Below, in pieces: positions 12,748 through 24,767 of a DNA stretch of 64,000 nucleotides; position 1 is the first letter of the stretch, and each line of letters begins with the position of its first letter. Both the position numbers and the translations under genes were made by a program. The stretch spans positions 7,260,957-7,324,956 of the forward strand of contig NC_044503.1 of NCBI RefSeq assembly GCF_902362185.1. Reading direction: 5' to 3'. Under the pieces are notes generated by a model. The model was given only the letters and a program-made list of their open reading frames with translations. It had not been told where the DNA came from and ran no database searches. The DNA is from Chanos chanos (taxonomy: Eukaryota; Chordata; Actinopteri; Gonorynchiformes; Chanidae).

Positions 12748-15700
12748 CTACAACTCATCCTTGAGTTTAGAGTCTGTTTCTTCCTCTTCTTCTTCTTCCT
12801 CCTCCTCCTCTTCTTCTTCTTCTTCTTCTTCCTCCTCTTCGTCTTTTTCTTCTTCCTCTTCTTCATCCTTTGCTTCTTCCTTCCGTTTCTTATCCTCTTC
12901 CTCTCTTTTCTTCCTCTCCTCCTCTTCCTGACTTTCCTTCATCTTTTTTTCAGGGTCCTGTTCGCAAAGGACAACAGCACAGTCAGTGGTAATACAATCC
13001 ACTGATGGTGTTATTAACGAGGATCATTTATTTGAAAAGATATTAGCGACTGAAAGAAAGTCTGCTTAGTGTTGGCGGACATACCTTTGTCTGACCCCAA
13101 GTCTCATTGCCAATCTCCTCTGCAAGCTTTGGATCATTTGTGATGAAGAAATTGTCAAAAATTGTGCCAGATTTTACCTGTCGAAGATCAAACAAAGACG
13201 TAAAACGTTAAGTGTTGACTGCTGCATTACACAAAACAATGACATATCGACCCCGGACCACTTAAAGATCAGTGGCTGATATGCATTTAGTAAACATGAC
13301 AAATTTAGTTATGGAATTTGTGAAAATTGAAAAAAAATGAAACCGATATAACAAGTACCAAGAGCAATCTTACCTGCCACAAGTCTAACCCAATCACACT
13401 AATGCTGTCATATTTGTAGATTTCCGCATCGGGCGTGTATTCTGGATTGTCTATTTCAGGGTGCACCCATTTGCCTTTGTAGGCCGGGTTGTCAATCTGA
13501 CGAGGTTTCCATTCACCCTTACAGACAAATGAAGTCAAATATTGGTTATTGCCTGCATTGTAATTACTCTGGACATTCAAATATTTGTCTGTGACAGTTA
13601 GCAAACCTCTGTTCATTTATTTCATGCATGTTGGTAAATTGAGGTCACTGCACTATGTAAAAGAAGACTTACTTTGTAGTCAGGGTTGGAGACCATTGGT
13701 GGCTCCCATTCTCCATCCATCTCATCATCCCAGTCATCAGGCTTTTTGGCATCAGGGTCTGGAATGTTCTCTGGTTTGTCCCAGCCCTGAAAGACGAGAG
13801 ATGTTTTTCTTTTTTTTCCCCAGACAGGTGTGTCTGCAGTTTTGTTGTACTGGCTGATAACCATCTTAAAAATGACCCTCAGGGAAAAGAAAAAAAAAAA
13901 AAGAAACGACCCGTGTCTGCGGTCTTAAAAGTTTCCGCCGTAACTCACCTCCGGCTTCTTGTCGTCGGGGTCGTCGATTTTCTCCCGCTCGTCCCAGTCT
14001 TCGGGTTTCTTGGCGTCAGGATCTTTGATCTTTTTGGGCGGGAGGAAGTCCCAGTCGTCCTCCAGGCTGCCAGATTCCACCTTCTTGTTGTCAATTTTCA
14101 CCTCATAGGTGTTGTCAGGGTTTACTATCAATGTGTATAGGTGAGTATACTCGTCGTCCTAGGAAAGAAAGCACTTAAGAGTTAAACACACAACTGAAGC
14201 CAAAAAACGAAAGAGATAAACAACGATAAAAGAGAACTTGACGTAACTAAACATCTTAAAATAAATTGTACTTTGTAAAAAAAAAAAAAAAGACCAAAAT
14301 TAGTTTACCTTGCATCTAATATCTTTGTTGATCAAATGATTTTTGCCTTTGTAATTGAAGATCACGTGAACCTTTTTTGTACCTGGCCCACAAATATCGG
14401 GACCTGCAACAAAACAAAACGTAGTGTCATTGCAGACGCGATCCTTTATTTACTGAAAACAGCATTAGAGAATGTCCGGCACCTTCTGAGCACAGATTTA
14501 CTAAACATACATATTTACATTTAGGACATTTAGCCTTTTTGCAAACACTGTTATAATCATGGAACTTTGTGCCCCCACATTCAGTGCAACTGTTCAGATT
14601 AACTGCACATGCGGGTTTGTAAACATATAACCCAGATTATGAAATTAAGCAAAAAAGCACTATTGCACTAGTTAAGCACATTATCCTTATTCCTCTCCTC
14701 ATGACTGTGAAAACTGCCAAAATACATGCACTGCATGGTATATCTCTACAGATTCTCTAAATGCTAACTATGATTCCACCATTGCCTCGCAGTAAGAGGT
14801 TCTCTCACATAGACACTCACCAAACATAATATTGTATGTTGAGTCTCCATGCATATCCTCCTGGTTTAGGTCTGCTGGGAAGAGCTTGATGTAACCACCA
14901 CCACAGTCGATGTTTTGTTCATGTTTGACAGTGAACTGGATTACCAGAGTCTGGTCCTTGTTGCTAAAAGGCTCAAAGCGCGAGGATAGGGAGTAGAAGC
15001 GAGCGTCTTGGCTGGTCTGAAGACCTGTACGTTTACAAAGACATCAAATGTCATTTTATAGGAGACTGATCATATACTGAGGAGCCAACACAGGTTGAAA
15101 AAGTGGAATTCAATCCAACATTACTGGATTACCAGTATTTTGAATGATAACAGCTACCGTATCTATTATCAGACAAAAGGTATTACAATTTTGCTGTTTG
15201 CCAGTAACCTTAAGTAATATTTGGCTGCGTCAACTGTGTGGTTCTGTTACACAGCATGGCAGTTATGTCGCCATCTGCAGGTAACCCCTCCCCCACCCAC
15301 AGTTTTGAAGGGGGGGGGGGAGTGACAAATGTCGGAGAAAGGATGAACCTTAAACAACACATGTGTGGGTTTTCTGTCTGCGATCAAAAGCTCAGTGCAT
15401 TTGGATTCGCAGTCGCTGATAATGAAGCGGACACCTACCTTTGTCTTTCTCTGCATCACCATAAAATTTGCCTGCAGAGAGCACAAACTTCCCATAGTCC
15501 GATTTATGCTTCGATTCCACCCATCGGCTACTCCATGCATCTGCAGCACAACAAAGATATGCAGTTAATAACCAGTCGGCTTCATTGGAATTTTGAACGG
15601 TGGTGTTAGGCTGAGAAGGACGAGGTCACTGACAGATATTTATGGTCATATAATTCAAATTAGCAGGCGAGCTCTCTACATGGATAAATCTCAGCAGTCA

Positions 15701-16102
15701 CACTGAACACAGTAGGTTAAATGGGTAACTATCTGGTTCATGCATGTTACATTTACAAAGTTAGCTTGACAGGTAACCTAATGTTACTGCAACTTTAGCT
15801 AACCATATATTACAATAATTAAGTCAGTATTTAGTACATGTAACGACTGGAGGGGGGGGGGGGGGGGGGGGGGTATTAAATAATTCTATAATAACTCTCT
15901 CTACGCTAATATTTACAGATATAGTCGATAACATCAGAGTATGTTAACCCAAATACATGATGTAAGTAAATTTAAAGAACAGTGGTTTGCTTGTTTGTTT
16001 GAACTTACCACCGTCTTCGAACTGCTCTCGGAAATACACTGTTGATTCTGCAGTTATTAAGGCGACCGACATGGCCATGAAAAGCAACGACAACGTCGTC
16101 AT
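12748..16102 (-). CDS. calr: Calreticulin (complete, nine exons)
   Basis: ER-lumenal calcium store and lectin chaperone that retains monoglucosylated glycoproteins. Exons: 16009-16102, 15439-15540, 14821-15024, 14309-14403, 13949-14158, 13673-13786, 13374-13517, 13085-13177, 12748-12957; phases agree and give 421 residues, the usual calreticulin length. A signal peptide (start [15 protein letters not shown], about 18 residues) precedes the lectin domain, with [20 protein letters not shown] and CGGGYIKLF. The P-domain has [16 protein letters not shown] and [11 protein letters not shown] repeats. A very acidic tail with 20 consecutive Glu ends in KDEL for ER retrieval. A perfect ER-stress element lies about 0.3 kb upstream. 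The paralog is not settled: human CALR3 lies beside EPS15L1, the ohnolog of the neighbouring eps15, which suggests a calr3-type gene, whereas the long acidic tail is CALR-like. The family is certain. Confidence 0.97.
12775..12850. repeat. GAA/GAG trinucleotide tract coding poly-Glu
   Basis: On the minus strand GAA and GAG codons encode the run of Glu in the calcium-binding tail of calreticulin exon 9. Such tracts commonly vary in length between individuals. Confidence 0.9.
15852..15873. repeat. 22-base G homopolymer in calreticulin intron 1
   Basis: Uninterrupted G run on the plus strand, read as poly-C in the calreticulin pre-mRNA. Confidence 0.95.
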
Positions 16103-18158
16103 ATTTGTAAAATATATTTCTTTCTTCCTTCTCACCAAGTCGGAAACTGTTCTGAAGATGACAGACACACTATAATATACCAGCTAACCATGTACTACAC
16201 ACAGTCGTGTTTCTCTGGCATATCTCCTGAAATCAATCGCCGCTTCCCTCATCATTTGGGAAAGCTCTCCCATAGCCTCAGAACAGATGGCTCGCTCTCA
16301 TTGGATGCTTCCTTGGAAACGTAGCGTAACCAGCTCTAACCAATCAAATTTGTTGCAGACGCTCATTGACAAATTGTCCTCGTCCAATGCTAGCTGACCA
16401 CGCATTTGGCTGACACACGCACAAAACCTACCCCTTCAAATAGTTGGAAAATCCTGAAATCTCAGCATGAATACTTCGAATATGCAGTTACTCTAGAGCC
16501 CCTGATTTAAACCGGTTAATTCTGTACTACATGGAGGTTAACACTTTCATTTGAAAATATTATATTTGAATAATAGGCTTACCGAGAGTAAAGAGGTCTA
16601 GATTAAACAAAAAATATCATGTTATAACCGTCTAACATCATCAGTGAAATTTGTCAGACGCAATCACAGAACATCCTTAAAGTAAGCTAGAGATTTTAGT
16701 CCATCTGGATAAAGACAGCCTATTACACAATATGAATGAGACCATAATGGAACAGCATCTGAGAAAACTATGTGGTTGTATTAAGTTCCTGAGAAGGCAA
16801 TACATGTAAAAGATTAATAAATAAATCAATAAAACATTTTGCTTATATTTAAAAAACCAAATGTCTTAAAATCTTTGTATTATAACCTTTATTCCATAAA
16901 CGAGTAATAATAATAATAATTATAATAATAATAATAATGGTTGTTTTTATTTATATATTATAATGTATCTCCATGGGGCAGCTGTCTTTCATCAACAAAA
17001 TAAAATGAAATAAAGTCTTTCAATGTGTATTACAGCCTCTTCAAAGAAATCAGTGAGCCTAGGAATCTAAGACCCACTGTGTGTTATTTAGATAGATTTT
17101 CATTATTTAAAGACAAAAAAAACCCCAAAGAAAACCCTCGAACAATGTTAAGGGGTTACTGCTCAACAAGAGATAAGACAAATACTGGCACTAGAACAAG
17201 GGAGCATATTCAAAAATACATATCAAAATGCACATGATATGAAAAAAAGTACAACATGCACAACAGTGACATTAATTTTGACTTTGCAAACCTGTATCTC
17301 AATATAACATCATTACAAAACACAGTTTCTTGTCAGTCCATATTCAACCCATGACGCATAAAAGACTTTTCAAATTTTGCATGATTCTCAACAAACTGAG
17401 ATATGGAGAATGTGAAGCTTGTAAGAAAACTCCCTGGGAAGAAGTACGATCCATTTTCTTTTCTGCACTCAAGACTGTGAGTCTATCAACACTGATTGCA
17501 GAGTGCAAAACTGAGTGAATGCTTAAGTGATAATATGGTAAAACCAGAGTAATAATGCACATAATAAACCATCTGACGGCACACTGTAAGAAAATAACAA
17601 CAACAACAACAACAACATCGTGACTGAAATAGGGAATACTGCAGGAAGTTATAAATAATATTTTTACAGAGGTGTGGTTCACATTCCCAAACATAAAAAA
17701 CGTGACTCATTTAACGGTAAGTAGTTCAGGAAGTGCAGAAAACAAAATTCAGCTGCTGTGTACTGGTCTGTAAACCTATAGGGTTTTCTTCCATTGCATT
17801 GCAAATCGCTTTAGTGGTAACTTTAGACAGATAATATTTATCTTTTACCTTAAAAAAAAAAAAAGATATGGAATAAATAAAGGAAATGAGCTGAACTTAA
17901 TTTAACCAAAAATATAAGCATTTAAAGTGTAAAGTTTTTCCCCCCCAAAACAGAAAGACTAAATGCAAGTCCTCTGCTCCATGATCAGAGTAGTGTTTGG
18001 GGAGCAGCTTAAGCACCAAACTGTTCTTCAAATGTTCACTTATATTCAGTTAAACGTTTCAGACATCAGCAGGGCAGAGTTTAGTGTTTTTACGTGAGGT
18101 CTGGGTGATGTGGTGAACTCATCCATGTTCATGACATGTTAGCAGTTTGTTGAGATGC
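16103..18158. other. Calreticulin promoter and tor3a 3' flank
   Basis: The right-hand neighbour of calreticulin exon 1 holds its promoter (CCAAT boxes and the ERSE within 16.2-16.4 kb). The remainder up to the tor3a stop is AT-rich and probably includes the tor3a 3' UTR; its end was not determined. An (AAT)n tract lies at about 16905-16940 and a CAA repeat at about 17600. Confidence 0.55.
16384..16402 (-). promoter_or_regulatory. ER stress response element upstream of calreticulin
   Basis: CCAAT, nine bases (GCTAGCTGA), then CCACG: an exact match to the ERSE consensus CCAAT-N9-CCACG. It lies 282 bases upstream of the calreticulin start codon. ERSEs bind NF-Y with ATF6 or XBP1 and work in either orientation; CALR promoters are classic targets. 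Another CCAAT (16339-16343) and an inverted one near 16300 are nearby. Confidence 0.8.
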
Positions 18159-21100
18159 TCATGGCAGAAAAAAATTGATCCTTTGAGGTATGGACTTGCA
18201 GCCTTGAGCAGAAAAGAGTTTCTCTTCCTTTGGGACGTAGAGCATGGCTTTTGCAACCTCGTCAAGAGTTGCTTCCGACGCTTGCAAACCACGAGCTGCA
18301 TAGGCGTCCCTCGCGCATAGCTTGACGTGGCGGTACTCCAGCGGTAAAAACGGCACAAAGAAGTCAATCAGATGCCCAGACATCAGCTCACTCTGAGCAA
18401 AGCCCCCTGGGAAACAGAGAAATCAGGCATTTAAAGGCATCCATAATAAAATCGTGATGGAACGGTCAAAACAGAGTGGGATCTAGTAGTAGGACAGCCT
18501 CATCTATGAGAAAAGAAAACAACTGTTTCCTGTTTTTATCTTAAGTGTAGAAAACTGAACGATCAGTAAAGAACTTAAAGCTTTGTTGAAATGTTAACAG
18601 CCTTTCAGTTTAAAAGCATTTTGTAAATCCTGATTTGATTCAAAGTGTACTCCCCAACATGAAGTCAATGGCCACACTAAACAGAAACCACTGTATGGTC
18701 GACAAGAGGTGTTCCTCTACAAATCACTAAACTCATCCAAATGAGAAAATTCTTTTAGGTCCATCAAGACATGTCACCATAATGCTTAGAGCTTTGTGCT
18801 TTCATGGAAGGACTGGAGAATGTTGCACTCTTCTGTTCTAGGCCAGAGACATGTAAAATATTGGAGAATAGATATTTTTGTTGTCAGATTGGTATATGCT
18901 ACAGACCGTCTTTAATGAACTATTATCACTGGAAGTCACAACTTTGATGAAGTAATACTGTTCATCAAATAAAATAGTTGTTTGTGTTTCAAAAGTGTAA
19001 AAATCCAAATAAAAGCAAGCACCTTCAGCTTCCATGGCCTCCGCTCGCAGCCGATGTTCCAAATCCTCCATGCCAATGTCCTCCCGGTTCTGTCCCGAGT
19101 GCCAAAAATCCAGCGCCACTTCATTGATGGCGGCACCACCGATATTACTACAAAAACAAGAAATATTCATTGACACGAAACGCTTTTATCTCTTTATAAC
19201 CGTACTTTCTTTATAACTGAAAAATTCATCCACGAGCTAAACTCAACCAAAGGATCATTGATCACACCGTACAAACTGTACCTGAGAAATAAGAAAATGG
19301 CTCTTCTATAGCTGACCCCATCCACATTATCATAATGGTCCATATAGGGTTTGATGGCATCAATAAGACCAGGATGCAGTTTCTCAGCTTCATCAAAGAT
19401 GAAGAGTGTTTGTGGGCAACGCAGTACCATGTCTCGTATTGCCTCCCTTAGCTGGCCCTGGATGGACAGAGACACACTATAAGTACCCTTAGTCTCACAC
19501 ACACACACACACACACATACACACGCAAACATATTCATACCTTATACAATCAGCTTTCTAAAGAGTGTGCACAAATCATTTGTTTGCGGTCTTAAAATAT
19601 ATTATCCTTACGCCCTGCTGTGTAAAGGTTGGATTTTGCAACTGTATCAAACAGTACCATTTTGCAACCTGGTCGTTACGCAACGTACGTCATTTAGGTG
19701 AGTCCACACAGTCATCCTGATCTAATTGGACGGCTGCCTGACTGGAGAGGGTTCCCTTAATCACACTACATTTTTCTCTATAAATAAACTGATAAATATT
19801 AACAGATCCCTATTTCAAAAGTTTATATGCGGCGTCCAACTAAATGGAAAATTTTGGTCATGAATGAGAGTAAGAGTAAAATAAAACACAGTGTTTGTTC
19901 TTTGGAAATGTAGTAGTTTATATTGGTAATGCCCCTTGGCAGAGTGTGCCCATCTGGTCTGAGCCAAGTGGGCTACTACACTGACCTTGTACACGTCAAC
20001 AAGGCGTACGTGCGGGAAGTGAAAAGGAGCGATGAACAGACGCACGCATTCGCTCTTCACCCCATCACGGTACAGGTTGTCCGCGACAATCCGTGCCACA
20101 AAGTTCTTGCCAGTCCCAGACCAGCCGTGGAAGGACAGGGTCAGTGGTTTATTGGACTCGGGGTTGTCAATAAAGCCTTGAATAGCCTTTAGCACCACAG
20201 CCTGGGCTAGGTGCTGTCCATGGAGTTTCTGTTGCAGATCCAGCTCCAGCCCTGCACAGACACAGACACACACACGCACACAGACACACACACACACACA
20301 CACACACAGACACAGACACGGACACACACACACACACACACAGACACACACACATACAGACACACACACACACACATACAGACACACACACACACACACA
20401 TACAGACACGCAAAGATTTGTAATACATTTAATACATCATTAGCTTAATTGGTATCTCTTAAACAAAAGACATTTATTTATTCAAGAGAGGTCTGTGCCA
20501 CTTTGAATTTTCATTTGTTCATCCTGCTATAAATATATCGTGAGATGGATGTTATACTACAACTGTACTATGCTATGATAAATATTAATGTTTAGGATTA
20601 TGATTATCATTAAAAGTGAGCAAATACTCATTTTAACTAAAAATCTAGCTCAAGCTCAGTTCTACAGACCTTCCACTGGAAGTGAGTGACTACATGAATA
20701 ATTAAAATTCAAGCAATGTCAAAGTTTATACGATTGAGTTTACACCTTTAGCAGGAATCATACCTGTGATATTGTTGGTTATCCTACAGTCTCCTGAATC
20801 ACAACACTGTCCTAGACTACAATACCATGTTGTCAGCATGCCAATGTAGTCTTGAGGAAACCCAGACCAAAGATCCCCTGTAGGCACTAGGAACACAACA
20901 GGAGTACTTGACAGTTCAGATGCGATGTTTTGACATTTTCAACTCATAATCCATTTATGGTTGTGCAGTGCTCAGATTTAAAAAAAAACAAAAAAAACAA
21001 TTGCACAGTAATCCTAATACGGTTTATGGATAAATAGCCTACTTAATGTTAAAAGTAAAAATATCCTAAAACGAGGTAATTATTAAAGATGTATCAATAA

Positions 21101-21644
21101 GGAAGAAAACTGTAATTATCAGTACAGTGTTTAAGTACGGGTGTTGAAAAGAAACTGCACTAGGGGGTGTATTAGGGTTTTTGTTTTTTTTTTTTCTTTT
21201 TCAAAATTGCGTATATTATCACCACCCCAAGAGATTCGGTGACCATCTCTGATGTAGCGATTTTAGTAACATAATTTATGAATGAGATATGAAATCAAAG
21301 ACGATGGTTTATCTTTAACAATTCGGCGAAACGGGAACAGTATTTCATGATAATGACCCACAGACGGTTAGGTTATTTTTGAATTTTTTCTTGTTCACCC
21401 TCATTAAATGTAACGTCAGAAGACAAAAATGGTAACGAGCAAATCATTTTTAAAAATCGAGACAGATTGTTCCCTTACCTTGTTGAGTCGCATCATCCTG
21501 GTTGGGTTGACACTCCCCCTCCCATATATTACAATAAAAATAATTGAAATAATACGTAGATACATTTGAAATGCTTTCAAATTGGAAAAAATTCGCCTCC
21601 ACCGAAACAGCCCAAAGAACGGGCAAAAGTGAAAAAAGAATCAT
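18159..21644 (-). CDS. tor3a: tor3a, torsin family 3 member A (complete, six exons)
   Basis: Torsin AAA+ ATPase of the ER lumen and nuclear-envelope space. Exons: 21479-21644, 20764-20877, 19986-20251, 19282-19457, 19023-19147, 18159-18406; phases agree and give 364 residues. The start MILFSLLPVLWAVSVEA is a signal peptide. Exon 2 carries LTTWYCSLGQCCDSGDCRIT, a TOR3A-specific Cys-rich segment. Walker A is GWSGTGKN, Walker B is LFIFDEAEK, and sensor 1 lies near FLFLSNIGG. The C-terminus LPLEYRHVKLCARDAY, then VPKEEKLFSAQGCKSI, matches human TOR3A better than TOR1A. The exon 5 donor (AAG, GTGCTT) is weak but required by frame and homology. The gene lies downstream of gas5 on the same strand; human TOR3A and GAS5 are both in 1q25. 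Confidence 0.95.
20254..20410. repeat. CA microsatellite in tor3a intron 2
   Basis: About 155 bases of (CA)n interrupted by GA and TA steps, starting directly beside the polypyrimidine/acceptor side of exon 3. In the transcript it is a (UG)n tract immediately upstream of the acceptor. ORFs of Cys-Val repeats here are artefacts. Confidence 0.93.
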
Positions 21645-22224
21645 CTGTGCCAAAAATGATGTATAACCTCTATAAAAGTCGGCATTGGGCTAACCGCTCC
21701 CTTCTTCGCCCTCATTCAGTCCATTCTGCTGGCCTGCACCTCTAAATTCGCTTGGCCCCGTATTTATTTAGAGGGAGCGTGACAACAGGAAACGCTTCCT
21801 TATAAATTCATAACGTCACATCCTCTGATCGCCTGATTATGATTTTCCGTTGCAGATACTATTCCAACGTACGTTCAGAAGGTAAACAAATGACCGTTTA
21901 TTGTAGGTGTGTATCTCTGACGTCCTGCTTGTCGATAAATCTACCAGGAAACTTTGACGGCTGCAGAGAAATGCGGTATCTAACCGTCCAACTGCACCGC
22001 GAGTTTGACACCGTTGGAACCACGCATGGGCCGAAGTCCGCCTCACATTACCATTCACTTACAGTTAAATTTTCATGCTACCGACAGACCTCAGTATAAC
22101 GATCATTTAAGGCCCACCAGTTTTTCCAGGGTGAGGGAAACACTCAAGTCTCACAGAAAGTCAGACACTGCTCAAACTCACAGGCCCCCGACCAAATCCC
22201 ACACTGAAAGTAACAGACAACTGA
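21645..22224. other. Intergenic spacer between gas5 3' end and tor3a
   Basis: Holds the tor3a 5' flank. Minus-strand features include a CCAAT at about 21690 and a CRE-like TGACGTTA near 21810. No additional gene was recognised. Confidence 0.5.
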
Positions 22225-22706
22225 GTATTACTTTTCAAAGTTTATTAAATCCACTGCAACATTGGACATTTGAGTCAAAATAGCAAAAACAGTTTGCCAA
22301 CTTCAGACAATTTTTCTTGATTGTATAAACACCGACTTATGCAGTGGTCAATCCCAAATCGTTGTAAATTTTATTAAAAAAAAAAATCTCCTAGACCATT
22401 TCATGTTGACAATTTCGCTTTCTTCATATTGCAACAGAATTGTTGTGCTAGTATGGTCACAGACAACTTAGAGGTACAAAAAAAAAAAAAAAAAAAAAAG
22501 TGCCAAATGATTGATAGACTTGTTTTAAAATTAGAAAAACATCTGTTGCACTCCTCTTTCCCTTTTCTTCTGTAATGTCTGGTGTTTCATCATATCCACC
22601 ACCACAGGTCTAGTCTTTCAGGAAAGTACACTCTGCACAAAGGGAGAGAGAGACAAAACTGAGACAAAGCCACACACAAATGTACGTTTAACCTCGTTTA
22701 TCAAAT

Positions 22707-22781
22707 CAACCTCAGAGGAAATGGAACGGTAAGGAGTATAATCAGCAGATTCATTTGGCAGAATCTCTTCATCACAGATTG
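22707..22781 (-). ncRNA. snord47: SNORD47 (box C/D snoRNA)
   Basis: Box C TGATGA (22769-22774), an internal CTGA, the guide ACCGTTCCATTT and terminal CTGAGGTTGA (box D 22712-22715) match human SNORD47. It lies in the last gas5 intron. Confidence 0.9.
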
Positions 22782-22958
22782 ATCTAACAGATCAGTTACA
22801 GAAAGTAGTAATGGAACTTACACCATCGCTTTCACCGTGGGTAATACGCCATCCAGTCAGAAGCAGCAGTCACATTCACAGACTAGAGGGGGGGGGGGGA
22901 TTACAATTGGTCAACAGTCAGTAACACTGAAAGACACTGATGCATTGCAACACTTAAG

Positions 22959-23024
22959 GTTCCTCAGTGCAGTTTTGTCCACATTTAAGTTCAGGTCAGA
23001 CATTTGTAAACCATCATAGAACCC
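22959..23024 (-). ncRNA. snord78: SNORD78 (box C/D snoRNA)
   Basis: ATGATGG box C, then CAAATGTCTGACCTGAA, ATGTGGACAAA and terminal CACTGAGGAA (box D 22964-22967) match human SNORD78. Confidence 0.88.
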
Positions 23025-23418
23025 AACTGTATGGGTCAAATTATAAGTCATTTACACACACCTGTGCAAACTAGAATCAGCCGACTTCCACACTCTGCCA
23101 GTCAAAGATTTGTCATCTGGCTCCAATTCCTGGAAAGCCCAAAAACAACTCAACATCACACGAAAACACACCACCCATCATTCCCATGAATTACAACCAT
23201 GATCAGAATATATGAACTGCGTCCTCAACAAGATCAGAGACCTGATTCTCAATCATCCTCTCAAATGGTCACTGTTACAGAACCTCACTTAAAACTACTG
23301 ATGCTTACCTGCAACTATGCAGTTCAAAGTCCTGAAACAAAAAGGGAAAAAAAAAAAAAAAAAAACCCTCTTGGTTAACACAAACTTAACACAGGTTAGT
23401 GTGTCAAGTCAAATGAAG

Positions 23419-23500
23419 CAATACATCAGTTAGGAGCGAAAGACAATGCTTTAGGTTCGTCACAGAGGATCTGCTGAACTATGCGGTCATCAGTGCATTG
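23419..23500 (-). ncRNA. SNORD80-like box C/D snoRNA, copy 2
   Basis: Shares CATAGTTCAGCAGA and TGTCTTTCGCTCCTA with copy 1 but differs in the middle. Box C TGATGA is at 23487-23492 and box D CTGA at 23426-23429. GCAATGCA/TGTATTGC form the terminal stem. It is a tandem duplicate of SNORD80, or a SNORD77 homolog, since SNORD77 shares one guide in mammals. Confidence 0.9.
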
Positions 23501-23687
23501 CAGAGAAAGAGAAAGAACAATATTGCTTTTAAATACAAATCAATGTATTAAAGAAGGGGAACAAACCATATACTGGGTCCCAAAGGAATCCAGTTGTCCT
23601 TTACGATGTCATCATTCCTGCAAGGAAAGAAAACAAGAGAGTCAAGCACCTGTACTGTTTTGATGCCTGGAAAAGCAACACAAATTG

Positions 23688-23770
23688 AGATACATCAGCT
23701 AGGAGCGAAAGACAATGAGCATTTCCTTCTACATGGATTTTCTGCTGAACTATGCAGTCATCACTTGTAT
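23688..23770 (-). ncRNA. snord80: SNORD80 (box C/D snoRNA), copy 1
   Basis: Box C TGATGA (23758-23763), CATAGTTCAGCAGA guide, second guide GTCTTTCGCTCCTA and terminal CTGATGTATCTC (box D 23695-23698) reproduce human SNORD80. Confidence 0.93.
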
Positions 23771-23939
23771 CAAGCAGGGATCATGAATCTTGAACACACA
23801 TTTAACTGCATTATAAACACTTACCATCTACCACCAGATAGTAGACTGGTCTCCTCCCTCCATCTAGTGGAGACAAAAAGAATAAGAAAGCAGGATCATC
23901 AACATGCAAGTGCTGGTCAGACAATTTACACTGTGCACT

Positions 23940-24016
23940 GCTGTCTCAGAAAAAGTATCTCTTTCAGTCTAATTCAGAGAGATTCCCATTGTCAAATAAA
24001 TAATCATCACAAACAG
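23940..24016 (-). ncRNA. snord79: SNORD79-like box C/D snoRNA
   Basis: Box C TGATGA (24004-24009), guide ATGGGAATCTCTCTGA ending in box D' (23974-23977), and box D CTGA (23946-23949). CTGCTGT/ACAGCAG flanks can pair. The guide matches my recollection of human SNORD79. Confidence 0.85.
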
Positions 24017-24207
24017 CAGCTAAGTGTGATCCAGTTGTCTGGAAAACAGCATTACAAAGTCATCACCAAGATTTCTTGAGAGCTCACCTGTGAGACAAAT
24101 CAGATCACCAGTCTGCATCTACAAAGACGACGCGAGTGGGGAAAGAAAATCAAAATTACTTAAACAAATGGAAAGGCTCATTTTGGCCTGCAGAAGGACA
24201 TAGGGCT

Positions 24208-24289
24208 GTGCCTCAGTATTATAGAGCTTGGTGGCTGAAATGTCATCATCTGATGATCAAGAGTAGCAAATAGGGTCATCACAGTAGCA
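24208..24289 (-). ncRNA. snord76: SNORD76 (box C/D snoRNA)
   Basis: Box C TGATGA (24276-24281), guide TATTTGCTACTCTTGA, an internal ATGATGA (C') and the terminal ACTGAGGC (box D 24213-24216) match human SNORD76. Confidence 0.92.
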
Positions 24290-24469
24290 CAGTTTGTACT
24301 GCAGCACTGGCTACCAGGCAACCAGATGTTCTTCACTATGAACAGAGCAATGTGGGATACCTTTCGTGGAGATGCTGACTGTTGTCCCTCCGTCATGCCT
24401 AAAACAAAAACAAAAACAGATTTAAGCCACTAATCCCACTTTGGGAGCTGACGCCTGAAGCCATTTCTC

Positions 24470-24540
24470 AAAGCCTCAGAATAAGTAAATTTCAGAAATC
24501 AGTTCTGTCCACTACTCTTATACTTTGCATCAAAGGCTTT
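24470..24540 (-). ncRNA. snord75: SNORD75 (box C/D snoRNA)
   Basis: AGCC, box C TGATGCA, then TAAGAGTAGTGGACAGAA, GATTTCTGAAATT and TTCTGAGGCT match human SNORD75 throughout. AAAGCC/GGCTTT ends form the terminal stem. Box D is at 24476-24479. Confidence 0.92.
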
Positions 24541-24767
24541 GAAAGAAGCTACGCTTGACTTGAAATGAAGGACGCCAATCATTTTGGGCTAATGCATCGA
24601 ATCATCCCATACAGCAGTAATTCATCACAACTTACCTAAAACGCAAAAATGATCCGCTCGCCGTCAAACCTGGAAAATAACGGAAAACGATTAAGTGTCT
24701 CGAACATTTAAACCACGAGGGCACAAAATCAAGGCAGTTATTTAGGCATGTGCATGTATATTCAGCC

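Noticed and set aside
20167-20428. Cys/Val-repeat and Thr/His-repeat ORFs
   Set aside because: Both strands of a CA microsatellite are open by composition; the real content is tor3a exon 3 and an intronic repeat.
23225-23300. Possible additional box C/D snoRNA in the gas5 intron between the second SNORD80-like unit and SNORD78
   Set aside because: GGATGATTGA and later CTGA could be boxes, but the spacing and terminal stem are poor and no guide matches SNORD44, 77 or 81.
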